This document shows, piece by piece, positions 1 to 63,739 of a DNA stretch of 64,000 bases. The position numbers and the translations under genes were made by a program. Source of the stretch: Siphonodentalium dalli (Eukaryota; Mollusca; Scaphopoda; Gadilida; Siphonodentaliidae); NCBI GenBank assembly GCA_032622095.1, contig CP136065.1, positions 112,447,195-112,511,194 on the forward strand, read 5' to 3'. The stretch's first letter is position 1; each line of letters begins with the position of its first letter. Below the pieces are notes generated by a model, which was given only the letters and a program-made list of their open reading frames with translations, ran no database searches and was not told where the DNA came from.

Positions 1-545
1 TTGGTTCCCATGTCAGGTTAGTCAACATGGTAAGATGTTGATTAAATATTGTAGTATCAGTTGGATTGTAATGAATCACACTAGTGTAATGAGGTGAAAT
101 TACCACACAGTTCAAACTAACATAGTAGGCAAAAATATATCAAAAGGTGTGTAATAAAAGGAAGGAAAAAACTGAAAATTCACAAGGTTGCTCTGAAGCC
201 TACAAGGCAATAAAGAGGAGATTTCATTGGTTCTGGCCAGAAAATAGTAAAAAGTAAACTGAGGTTTATTTAATCTATTCCAATCGAATTAAATGCAGTA
301 ACAGAATCAAATAAAATGGAATCCAAGACACCAGATATATGTACATGAATAATGTTGTATGCTAGTCATTTTATTATAACAATCTTGAAAATTAATACAA
401 TAAGCAAGATTATTCTGTAGCCACTTTGAACATTGCATCAAAGAGTTTTCGTAAATACAAATTTGTTACGTAAAGTTGAACTTATCTTCTTAAATGAGTG
501 TATTTTTTGAAAACTAGACACAGCATAAGGTTATCATATTCCTAC
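1..545. other. Intron, no feature recognised
   Basis: AT-rich intron of the ATP8A gene downstream (in gene direction) of e16. I see no exon, repeat unit or hairpin that I can name. Confidence 0.5.
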
Positions 546-53607
<53,062 letters not shown>

Positions 53608-53834
53608 CTACAAAATTAAGAATCAATGGCTCAATTGCGGCTTAATCAAACCTTCCAATCCATATATTCTGTTTATTTTTATTTTCGAGATCTTTATTGA
53701 GACAGAGAACTTCCCACATCAAAGCATTTACAGACTACAACTCTCCAATCATCCAATAGCGGCACACCTATAATCTGTTAATAAGGCCATCGTAACACTC
53801 ACTGGGTTATTTCACACAAGTCACTGTTGCATAT

Positions 53835-54345
53835 ATAGAGAATCTCTAATGAGTCGCAATTCTATACAAAATTTATTAATCGAAGCTGAACCGATTGCAA
53901 TAATTAGTGAAAGCTCGGCTCGAATTGAATTTAGTACTCGTTATATATTTTATATAGAATTGCGATAAATTTGAGATCCATTTTATCACATAATCACATT
54001 TAGGCAAGGAAAATCGATCTTGAAAACGACTGGGGTTAAAACAAAAATTAATACTGATTTCCTTATCACAACCAAAAAGTAGACACCTTCAAGACAAAAT
54101 CTAGTTCCATTTTAAATGTGTCTTTTCATGTTGACAAAATTGTATGTTCAACCATCCTTACATCCTTATCACCCTTGTTTATCTCAGTCAACACAAAATA
54201 ACCTAATACAAATTGAATATCATAATTATATTCTAATTAACATAATAATAAAGTACTAGCATTGTGCTAAGCTCTTTTGAGTCACTGTGTCTTACTAAAA
54301 AATATGAGGCCGGATTTAGGGGCTAATTATGTGTTAAAATACAGA
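53835..54345. repeat. Dispersed repeat, copy 2 (pair at 5130-5605)
   Basis: Same orientation and word order as 5130-5605, with a ~60-bp insertion near 54010 and a stronger local stem (CGCAATTCTATACAAAAT against ATTTTATATAGAATTGCG). Confidence 0.7.
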
Positions 54346-54536
54346 GTGGGTTTCATGTCTTAGTATCATAGACCTATGAAATCAATGGGAAATGGTTCGC
54401 ATATGTCAAGTACACTGTTGCTCATCTGTTCCACGAAAATCAGTCCTGTCCCGTTTTATGTTCCACTTCGAAGTTGATTTTTGTTTACCTTCTTAGCAAT
54501 TTTTTTTACAAGATGGAGGCAACCGCACAGAAAAAG

Positions 54537-54679
54537 ATGAGCGGGACAACAATTTATAGCATTTAGATTTGTCGCCGTTCGCATCGAGGCTCGGCCGCTG
54601 AGTATTAGCTACCGAGCCTCGATGCGAACAACGACAAATCTAAATACGATAAATTGTTGTCCCGCTCATCTTTTTCTGT
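54537..54679. repeat. Strong hairpin, ~63-bp arms
   Basis: ACAGAAAAAGATGAGCGGGA then CAACAATTTATAGCATTTAG and TTCGCATCGAGGCTCGG face a near-perfect complement with a ~17-base loop. Non-coding MITE-like palindrome. Confidence 0.8.
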
Positions 54680-55414
54680 ACTACACACCTGCTATTGTAA
54701 ATTACAATAACATACACCATTACAAATGATTCACGACCTGTGTTGTTTCAAGCATTACATTTATGGACAATAGAGAGTACCATATCGCCGAACCCATATG
54801 GGTTCCACTTCTTAGTTAACAGATGCTCCCCTTCTTTAAGCTCCAGAAATCCAGCATGTTCCGCTTCTTATCAATTATAGACATTCCACATATAAGACAA
54901 TAAGTCATTGAGTTTTTACATGGAATCCTTTAGAAATGACTGTTTTAGTGATTGTAAATAATTTATAATTTTGACAGTGACAAAATGGTGGCAAATATTG
55001 GGGAAATGACCGATATATCACTCAACATTCTCCATATATCCCACTCGTATAAGCACTCAAATTCATATGTGCACATACACTATCTGATATATATTCACAA
55101 CAATACATGTCTTGTTATGAATATATATCATTTAGTATGTATTATTGCCACAAGTTATATCGGCAATATTAATTCATATTTCAGAATTACCGCCGGTGTT
55201 ACTGTCGGGGGAGCACAAATGATCAAAGACAGCTTATCTCCATTCTATTTAAGTCCATCCTCAGAGGAAATAATATCAATGTTGATAAAATAATATGATG
55301 CTGTATAATGTCAACCCAATGGAAGGGCTCTCTGTCGGATAGAGCAGTTGGTATCGGAGTTCGCCCACAACCCATGCGCCTATCATTTATCAAACAAGTG
55401 AAGGACTATAACAG

Positions 55415-56770
55415 TCCTATATAGTGCAAAGGTCATGCGTGAAAACACACATATAAAGATGTGCATAGATTGCAAGAAGGCTTTGGTCCCAAGTCATGAC
55501 ACAAACAACTCTATATGTTCACAAGGACGTTGATATCGATATAAAATAAATTCGCCGAACTCCAAATCAGACCCAAGATAGTTTGCACGTTAGTGCAGCT
55601 GAATAGGTCACTGTCATTGAATATGTCATAGTATAGTAAAATTCACACTGGATCTCTCAACCGTGCAAAATGACACCAAGGATCTATCAAACGTGCAAAG
55701 AGTCACCTATCATCTCAAAATCTTATCGATTTTAGATTAGTCGTCTGTCTGCTACCTCCGCCGGGGCACCCCGAGTCACCACACCAAATTTGGTTGAAAT
55801 CGGACCAGCAGTCTGGGAGAACAATCCGGATCTTCTCCTAAGCTTTTCCTAAGCTTGTATTAAGCTCATCCTAAATAACTCTTTTATATATAGATGGCTT
55901 ATAATGATTAATGACTCTGAATTACTTTGTTTCCATGGTGCATTGATATAGTTTGATCACAAGACTAGAGCGAGCACTATACTATATATATATATGTTCA
56001 ATCAAAGGTTTGAAAACTGTGTGCAAATAATATATTCTAGATCTGGTAGATACAACTATGTCATAAAGTATAACATCAAAGGAATAAAATACAATTCATA
56101 GCACTAAATATTTAGCAGTTTTGAATCATACTCTTGGATTCACCGTATACTGTGGAGATCGAGATTTGATTTAAATCGGTAACAAAACCATTTTAGATTA
56201 TTTTCTTAATTATCGCTCCCATGGATTCTGTGTCCTTCCCCACCACACCATGCACTGAATCGGGCAAAGCCATGTAGGCAATTCCAAATAACATAGATAT
56301 CCCGCAGAACCAATTTTAAAGCCCATTTAATTTCTATAGCGGTTTGAATAATAATTTTTGGATATGCATGTTATATCAGAATTTGGGTTTGTTCGCGAAT
56401 CAAGCTCATTTGTGGACAGGAAATCCCTACAATAGCAGGTTGTCATAGAAGTAGGGAATATGGCATGAATTCGATTAGTCTTGAGCACTAAACAATTTAT
56501 TAATCGCCAAAGAAGTGGAGCCGCAAAGAAGTGATCAGGGAAACAAAAATCGTCTTAGAAGTGGAACATTTTCGGGTGTACTTTCCCTGCATTTTTCGCA
56601 TAGAGGCGATTATAGGATCGTGCTGATTTGCTGCATGTATAACTAATTGTACCCAGTTATTATAAATCTGAAGATTCCATGACGATATGTCAGATGGTTC
56701 GCAAGAAATCAACTCGACATTTCTCCATTGCATTGACACTTGAATTAGTTAAAATGCTACAAGTTTATAT
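55415..56770. repeat. Diverged direct repeat with 61800-62375
   Basis: Shared words: CAAAGGTCATGCGTGAAAAC, GAAGTGATCA(G/T)GGAAACAAA, TCTGAAGATTCCAT(G/T)ACGAT and ACATTTCTCCATTGCA. The minus-strand ORF 56500-56739 is not preserved in the other copy (stop and frame changes), so it is probably not coding. About 55560-56470 has no partner. Confidence 0.5.
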
Positions 56771-57344
56771 GTCTTCGCTACTATTGTACCAGTCCATGAT
56801 TATTGTTTTGCTAGTAATCTCAATGCTTATGAGTCTGTATTTTGGTTCTTGACACTCTCTGGAAATAAACAATTAATTAACAGTGAAGCTGTACAATTTC
56901 AGCTAATGCCATGCATAGATGGAATTTTTCTTTTAAACTTTTTCATTGAATATATGACATACGTGTCTTGCATAATAGAGATGCTGTTCAATTTCACAGA
57001 ACTTAATAATAGGGACATCACTGTTATACATAATAGTAAATACCTTAATTTAGAAGTGTACAAATTAGTGGACAAATCAATTCACTATTCATGTGCATTC
57101 TGAAATAGTGATATATTTTAAAGGAACACAATCAGATTCGATGGTCCCCATTTCATCAGATTCCAACAACAACAGTGTTAATTCGGAATATGTATCTTTA
57201 AAACTCAGTCTATCTGTTCCACCTTCCACATTATTTTTCCAAATGAACACTTTACATAAAGTTGGCATTCGGAAGCTAGAATGCTCAATGTTTATGCATA
57301 AGCAGACCCACTGAGACCTCTGACAGGAACTACACTGCACTCTT

Positions 57345-57440
57345 GCATTCTCCAAAGGGAGCCTCGCATATATAAGAGAATACATTGGCCTAACAATATT
57401 TACCTTGACATTGTAAGCCAGTGCATTATTTTACATATAT
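57345..57440. repeat. TTAA MITE fragment
   Basis: GGGAGCCTCGCATATATAAG then AGAATACATTGGCCTAACAA and GTAAGCCAGTGCATTATTTT: the internal hairpin part only. Confidence 0.6.
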
Positions 57441-57498
57441 GAGGTTCCCTAGCATGGTGGGTCGAGGGGGTCCTGGGAAAACGTTAAACCCACAGGTA

Positions 57499-57707
57499 CA
57501 GTAATGCCCTAAGTAATCGACTCCTTAACCACAGCAGAATTATGGGTAACTTTTCAGGATTTAGTCGGAAATATGGCTTGTTGCCATTCATCGGAAAGCT
57601 CTCAGGGCTTTCCGATGAATGGCAACAAGCCATATTTCCGACTAAATCCTGAAAAGTTACCCATAATTCTGCTGTGGTTAAGGAGTAGATTATTTTGGGC
57701 ATTACTG
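57499..57707. mobile_element. Near-perfect palindromic MITE, TA duplication (pogo/mariner-like)
   Basis: CAGTAATGCCC at the left and GGGCATTACTG at the right, flanked by TA (57497-57498, 57708-57709). The arms are about 100 bp each and almost identical, for example AACCACAGCAGAATTATGGG and GGCTTGTTGCCATTCATCGG. CAG starts and TA duplications are typical of Tc1/mariner-pogo MITEs. The few mismatches suggest a young insertion. Confidence 0.85.
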
Positions 57708-58249
57708 TATTAAGTACTGTGAATGAGGACACAGAATTCATGGGTGAAATTGAGTCCATGTTCTAGAGCATTCGGACCTCCACAACATTTAGCTCCACAC
57801 AACAAATCAAATACCAAGAACAGACCAAGAACGCTGACATCATGTTCATCTCTGGAAACCCGGGATCACAAGTCATTAGCACCAATCAGAATTCACTCTA
57901 AGATGAAAGCGTCTAATCAAAACTTGTCGACTATGATAAACTCAATGTGTCAGTATGACTATGATTGTCTGTTTACACATACTGGATCAAACCCTGGTCA
58001 AACTACATTCCATGCTATGACCCTTTGAATGACCGAGTGACTCAAGGTCACTGATAAGAGTCACTGTTGTACAATGTATAAGCCGAGTGAAGCCAATGTG
58101 AATCAACAGTGCAAAAAAAAAATCAACCTCAATCAATATCACACACACTGTATCAACTGAATCTCATCATGCTGTTATATGCTAGCAAGGTAAACAGAAA
58201 TATGACCCTCAGGGGACAAATCCTGAGTTTAGTGTGCCTCCCTTACATT

Positions 58250-58610
58250 TCCCAAGTGTGTTATAAGTGTCAAATAAGTGTTGCATAAGTGTAGAAAAAA
58301 ATTTCCTCTAAGTGTGCACTTACAACCAAGTGTACAAGTCCAACAGTGGCAGTAATTGTAGTGCAAGTGTAACATAAGTGTACAGTAAGTGTACGTTCCA
58401 ACTATGTAAATGAGGTGAGTGTCATATAAGTGTATGATTCTAAAGTGTGGTATAAGTGTATGTTGGCAAGTGTAATATAAGTGTATAATAATTGCAAGTG
58501 TTTTATAAGTGTAAGTTCTGAATGGGGTTGTAAGTGTATTGTAAGTGTACAATGGTGATTGTGATGCAAGTGTATTATATAAGTTAAATATTAGTAAAAT
58601 AAGTGTATAT
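58250..58610. repeat. AAGTGTA array, left subterminal
   Basis: More than 15 occurrences of AAGTGTA or AAGTGT at irregular 10-25-bp spacing, all in one orientation. Confidence 0.85.
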
Positions 58611-58904
58611 CATAGATGGGCATGCACATATTCAATTTCACTATCAAAGATGGCAATTGATGCATTAATCAAGGGAATCACATTCACAATGATTTAGACT
58701 GATAAAATACTTTATTATATTATATTAATAATGTTTTATTATAATTATATAAATCATCTATCAATTAGGTTCCTTGGCTCAATAAATATATTTCATAAAT
58801 CTGGTGCTGATATGCGACGTTTGAATGAGCTGTCCAAAGTATCTTCAAGCTTGTCTCTTCCCGTTAGTCTTTACTCCACTTATGTTATGATGTCCATGTC
58901 ATAT

Positions 58905-59153
58905 TCAGTACGATGTCCCATTTAAAGCATGCAGTGCCTGCTGTGGGATTTTTAGTTCAGCACAGAGAGTGAGAGAAATTTGCAAACGTTGGCATGACCG
59001 ATTCCAGTTTTTTTTTGCCAAAAAAGCTGTAAGTGAGTCATTTTTTTCTTCTTCTGATGTCACATTGTCTCTGAGATGATCCAAATTCCAATGTGCTCTG
59101 TGTGCCCAGTCTACCCCTCCACCAAAATTAGTTTTGTCCGGTATCACAAGCAT
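58905..59153 (-). CDS. 82-codon ORF in the AAGTGTA element, unknown
   Basis: Begins MLVIPDKTNFGGGVDWAHRA and contains DHLRDNVTSEEEKNDSLTAF then LAKKNWNRSCQRLQISLTLC. It is longer and more balanced in composition than chance ORFs nearby, and sits centrally in the transposon on the same strand as 59423-59581. I do not recognise a family. It could be a decayed transposase segment. Confidence 0.3.
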   Translation of the reverse strand: MLVIPDKTNFGGGVDWAHRAHWNLDHLRDNVTSEEEKNDSLTAFLAKKNWNRSCQRLQISLTLCAELKIPQQALHALNGTSY

Positions 59154-59422
59154 TTGGACAAGACGTCAATATGATTGAAATTGAATCCGTGATCAGTCCT
59201 CTTGGCGAGGCTTGCCAACATTGGGCAACAATGAAACATGCGAGAGATCAATCACTGAATCAGCTGGACGACAGCCATCACTCTCCGATTGAGAATTATC
59301 ACTTGTAAATAAATGTATGTTGTATATCTGAATTTAGAGCACGTTTCCATCGGTTATAATCTGTATGCATCCAGACCCAGTGTGACTTTACTGTTGACAT
59401 TTAATTTCTCAATGTCATCGTG

Positions 59423-59581
59423 TCATTGTAGGATCACCGGTGGAATTGGGAACAAACTTTGCCTATTTGCGTAATTATTTACCGAATTCAGCCTCCTACC
59501 ACCTGTTCTATCTCTAGTGTGTTTAGTTCCTTTCTTCTTTTTGCCAAATTGTTGAATTGTTTTGGCTTTTCTCGCCGTCAT
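59423..59581 (-). CDS. 52-codon basic ORF in the AAGTGTA element, unknown
   Basis: MTARKAKTIQQFGKKKKGTK then HTRDRTGGRRLNSVNN...LQ and a TGA stop. It is strongly basic at the N terminus. A potential donor (ACAG/GTGGTA) lies after HTRDRT, so it may be a first exon. About 240 bp of high-quality non-repetitive sequence precedes it. No family recognised. Confidence 0.3.
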   Translation of the reverse strand: MTARKAKTIQQFGKKKKGTKHTRDRTGGRRLNSVNNYANRQSLFPIPPVILQ

Positions 59582-60544
59582 TTTCGTAAATGAAAGCTGT
59601 TGTCAAATAAAATGCAGATGAAATTTAAATTTGATTTCTTGACCGCCAAATGACCTGAATGTGGTCTGCGCATGCGCATGTAGTCACCGTCACAGTCACG
59701 TGTTAGCTTTTAGCCAATCGTATGCTCAGTTCTAGGATATCACTTGATTTAGACAGGGATTTCCCCATAAAATGATGACATCAGAGGACAATGTTTACAC
59801 ACAGCGAGATGGGATTAAATTCCCCATACATGAACACGTGGGCAGAAAGCCGCAAGCATTTACTTTGGGAGATTTACAGTGGGTCGATAATCACACGTAT
59901 ATACAGTTAAACTTTGTTATTTTTGATACATTTTACGTTAAATTAAAAACAGATAGCAGGTACATATACGTACTTCTCCGAGAATGTTAAAAACAATTTT
60001 TATCTGTTCATCATTATTTTATTGTCACGAAATTACGCTAACTATCGAAGTTTTGCCATAAAAAAAACCCCGATAAAAATAATTCTATAATTTGGGAGTA
60101 TTGCACATCAAAATTACGGGTTTAGAAACGATTTATATTATACTTAATTCTGATCTGCGTCGTCAAACTACTATCATACAACATTTCTATATTCGTAATG
60201 GCCATTTTTTGACTGCAGGTGTGTTTGGAAACACAATCATTGAAGCTTTCATATACGCCAATTTCAATATACGTGATAGCGACCAATTTTCATTGTTTCT
60301 ATGACAAACAATTTGCAGTTAATAAATTGTAGATATACATACTCATATATCTTTATTTTAGCACAAAAGATTCATAAAATTTATTACTATCGGAATATAA
60401 ATAACAGAAAAACGAAATACCGGTAATTTCAAAATTGAATTTCAAAATTGAAAAAGTTCATATTTAATATAAGACGGCAATTATATAGTACAAATGTGCG
60501 AGGCTCTGAGTAGTATTCCTGAACATATCCATATCAAAGTTTGA

Positions 60545-60910
60545 TAAGTGTGGTATAAGTGTTGATAAATTTTTCCAAAGTTCCATAAGTGTACCTTTAA
60601 GTGTGGGGCAGTGTTCCCAAAACATTTTAAAAGTATAAGTATCATCAGTGTGTCATAAGTGTAGAGAGAACTTTTCAAAGTACCATAAGTGTAGCTGTAA
60701 GTGTGGGCAGCATGCCCAAAGATTTTCAAAGTCTCAAAAGTGTAGAGCAAGTGTACACTTATTACAACACTTACATTACACTTACGAAATAAGTGTACAT
60801 TTCGAAAAAAGTGAGTGTGGTACAAGTGTACTGAATTAAAAAAACAAAAGCTACAAGTGTACTATAAGTGTATACCTGAACTACACTTACAATGATAGTG
60901 TACACTTAGA
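60545..60910. repeat. AAGTGTA array, right subterminal
   Basis: More than 15 occurrences. Most run in the same direction as the left array; a block near 60755-60790 and the last ~30 bp are inverted (TACACTT). Confidence 0.8.
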
Positions 60911-61524
60911 AAATATAAGGGCTGTCATTTGCAGAATGAGGTCCCCAGGGGGTGAATTTAAAGATGCTATCCCACCACTAAATTCACCCTCCGGGGACCT
61001 CATTTTGCTCAGGCCTCATCTTCTTTGGAAAGATTCTTTATTATCAAATTTCTATAGAAACTTCTTCACATAGATTCTGTTTATTTTTTAGTTTAGTTTC
61101 TCTATATTTCCAAATTGGCAGATGACACATTTCATAATCGAGGTTCCCAATGGGTGTACATCACAATATTCACCATTTGGGAATTTCAATCTGAGTCTGT
61201 GTCTCCCATAGAAGATGAGGCCATGCAGAATGAGGTCCCAAGAGGGTGAATTTGGTGATGCTGGCCCACTGTGTGGGATAGCATCATTAAATTCACCATC
61301 TGGGGACCTCATTCTGCAAATGCTTGCTCAGGTCGGAGATCTGTCTGGATATTTTTGCATTTATAGGAACATGATAAGTAGAAAAAATTGCATCATCATC
61401 TGAAGGTTTCAGATGTATAGGTGAGAACAGCTGTGTCTGATGAAATATGAATGTCAATATCAACCTATGAATGCCAATAAGCAAATAAATACACAGATGT
61501 CCCTAAGTGGTTTATAATATACAT

Positions 61525-61745
61525 GACCCTTTATTTCCTGAATGGATTTCACCCTTCGATTCTAAAGTATACACTGGAATGGGCTATTCTTCAACTGCAG
61601 GGATGTTCTGACAATGTAAGCAGACGACATGTAGAGTAACATCCAATAGACTCTTGGCACATGTATGGACATAGACGTGTACAGGTAATAAGTTCAATAA
61701 GGCTATTTGTTGACATATTATCTGAACATCCCTTCAGTGGGTTAT
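61525..61745. mobile_element. GAATGGATT-type hairpin MITE, diverged copy
   Basis: TTTCCTGAATGGATTTCACC, CACTGGAATGGGCTATTCTT and AATGTAAGCAGACGACA, then the terminal stem GGTAATAAGTTCAATAAGGC / TTGTTGACATATTATCTGAA. Confidence 0.6.
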
Positions 61746-61799
61746 TCAAGCCTTCAAATAGTGTGACTGTCAGCTATCGAACTGGCAAATGATGATGTT

Positions 61800-62375
61800 A
61801 ACAGTCCAAGGGCAAAGGTCATGCGTGAAAACACACCGGTGAAAGATGTACATGGCAAGAATGCTTTATTCAAAAATGACACAATCGATGCTATATGGAT
61901 GTCGGTATCGACATACAAAATTCGCCATGAAAAATGCAACACATGATAACAGAGATGCGTTATCTTATTCTGCAAGTGGTTGGTGAACTCCATGCGGCCA
62001 GGATATTGGATGACTGGTTGATGTTCCTTCGACAGTAACAGTTATCGTTGGGACGATTTCCCATGGACAACATCGTTTGACGGACAGAAAACAAATAGGC
62101 CTGAATAATTATACGGTAAGTTAATCATCAAAGAAGTGGAACAGCAAAGAAGTGATCATGGAAACAAAAATTGTCTAAGAAGTGGGAAATTTTTGTGAAA
62201 TTGCCATGAATTTTTCACATGGTAGCAGTTGTATGAACATGCTAATGAATGGTGCGGTACACAATTATTATAATTCTGAAGATTCCATTACGATATTTCA
62301 GCTGGTTTGCAAGAAATTAACTGACATTTCTCCATTGCACACGAATTAGATGATATGACACTTGAGAGCAAATGA
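61800..62375. repeat. Diverged direct repeat with 55415-56770
   Basis: Partner of 55415-56770 with the middle ~900 bp absent. See that entry for shared words. Confidence 0.5.
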
Positions 62376-62612
62376 GAGTGAAATAACAGTTCGACACGAG
62401 CTGTATTCATTTATCATCCTCAAAATGACCAAAATACATATTAACAAACTCGCCTGCCAGCCATTATTTCTCGTTTTTCCACCTTTTCAACTTCCAAAAA
62501 ACATTTCAAGATCGGAATCGAAGGATCAGGACACGATCAAAATCGAAGTGGAACATAAAACGGGACAGGAATGATCTTCGTGGAACAGATGAGCAACAGT
62601 GCATGAGTCCTG

Positions 62613-63731
62613 TAGGGTCCTGCGAATATTCGATATTCGATTCGAGATTCGATTCGAAAGTCAAATTCGATTCGAATTCGAGTCGAAATTGCCAACTCGA
62701 AATTTAGAATATACACTGACGGAAAAGTATAGGCAGTTTACGGACATGTACACATGTCGATCTTAGCTGTTTCTGTGCCATTTAATTCCAGAAAATTATA
62801 TATATGCACCTTACAATTCTTCGAATGTTCGCATGATATTAAATATAAGTATAGCCAACAATTAGCCACTATAGGACGACTAAATACGTCTGAATTCTAG
62901 CTTTGAACATGGTAGCCAAAAGCTCGAAGATCGCCGATGGACCGACGACGCGCGTAAATTATAATAGCTATGAGACTGAGCAACCGCTAGTGTTATCTGC
63001 TATCTATCAGTCTCAGATTCCGCGTCATCTAATATCGCTGAGAATGTAGACAACATGTGTTCCCTGGCGAAAAGGGCATTTTGGCGGTGTTTTTCTTTAC
63101 TGACTCTCATGCAGTTTCGGAACGTTCTTTGACACTTGACAAAATGTGGTCCGTTATTCATGTTTTTTTAAACATGACAAAGCTGCAGGCAGTGCAGGGA
63201 CTTACACGTGTGATGAATGCAACATGGTGTATAAATCACAAGCATCTGGGACAACCACCCATCTATGGAATGATATGTCCAAGAAGCATCCAGCACTACA
63301 TAAACAGGCTACCATGCGACTGTTGTTGCATCTTTAAGTTTATAACAATGGGTGTTTCCGAATGCCGATTTGCAATTTTGAATATACATGTAAATTGTAC
63401 AAATTTCGCGTGATTTTAGTTCCGAATGAACCGTTTAGTGGTTATATATTAATCGTCGTGACGGCCGCATGGACGTTTTAATCTGTTCTTTTTCTCGACA
63501 ATTGTCAATTGAAGTTAATAGTATCGCAAATGACGGTTCATCGCCACGTAAGTTATGATGGAACTTCATGCATGTAGTTCATAAAACGTATCACAAATCA
63601 TCTAATCGTTGAAAAAACATGTCTAATTGAGAATGCAACACACAGGTATGATTCGATTCGATATTCGATTCGATATTCGATTCGATTTCGTGAATTCGAT
63701 TCGATCAAAATCTCCAATTCGCAGGACCCTA
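62613..63731. mobile_element. hAT-like element with perfect 8-bp duplication
   Basis: GAGTCCTG at 62605-62612 and 63732-63739 flanks inverted ends TAGGGTCCTGCGAAT / ATTCGCAGGACCCTA. Next to each end is an ATTCGATTCGA simple repeat. An 8-bp duplication and TAGGG ends are typical of hAT transposons. At 1.12 kb it is far shorter than an autonomous hAT (2.5-5 kb). It retains a BED-finger segment but no catalytic or dimerisation domain. Confidence 0.88.
63146..63337 (+). pseudogene. BED-type zinc-finger remnant (hAT transposase N terminus)
   Basis: Reads YSCFFKHDKAAGSAGTYTCD then ECNMVYKSQASGTTTHLWND and MSKKHPALHKQ. This follows the zf-BED pattern: aromatic start, CxxC, TTxLWxH...KKHP. The first zinc-binding His after LWN is Asp here. 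The frame ends in LLLHL and a stop soon after, and the transposase body is absent. ATG 63146 is only the first Met in this frame; the true start is unknown. Confidence 0.65.
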
Positions 63732-63739
63732 GAGTCCTG

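Larger units (their letters stand above)
58240..60921. mobile_element. 2.7-kb TIR transposon with AAGTGTA-rich ends, CT duplication
   Basis: The ends CCCTTACATTTCCCAAGTGT and (inverted) CCCTTATATTTTCTAAGTGT are followed by dense AAGTGTA/ATAAGTGT arrays at 58250-58610 and 60545-60910. The target dinucleotide CT is duplicated (58238-58239, 60922-60923), as shown by the intact paralogue at 52977. Subterminal tandem motifs with a 2-bp duplication recall EnSpm/CACTA elements, but the ends do not read CACTR. The minus-strand ORFs at 59423-59581 and 58905-59153 may be transposase remnants; no DDE motif was identified. Confidence 0.8.
58210..61325. mobile_element. Long-TIR hairpin MITE split by a 2.7-kb transposon
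   Basis: The left flank TCCTGAGTTTAGTGTGCCT and right flank CTGTCATTTGCAGAATGAGG are the two halves of the family's left TIR, as in the unbroken copy at 52965. The remainder, with two hairpins and GGCCTCATCTTCTTTGGAAA, runs to CTCATTCTGCAAATGCTTGC at about 61325. Confidence 0.7.
54413..62601. mobile_element. Possible 8.2-kb element with ~60-bp inverted ends, heavily interrupted
   Basis: CACTGTTGCTCATCTGTTCC then ACGAAAATCAGTCCTGTCCC and TTTTATGTTCCACTTCGA at 54413-54472 recur inverted at about 62540-62601 with two or three mismatches. Segments at about 55415-56770 and 61800-62375 are diverged direct copies. No target duplication was seen, and the hAT element begins 12 bp outside the right end. 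It may instead be two independent copies in opposite orientation. Confidence 0.45.

Noticed and set aside
55325-55385. tRNA-like word order (GATAGAGCAGTTGGTAT ... GAGTTCGCCC) suggesting a tRNA or tRNA-derived SINE
   Set aside because: Boxes A and B are poor, no acceptor stem pairs, and spacing is too short; not enough for a call.
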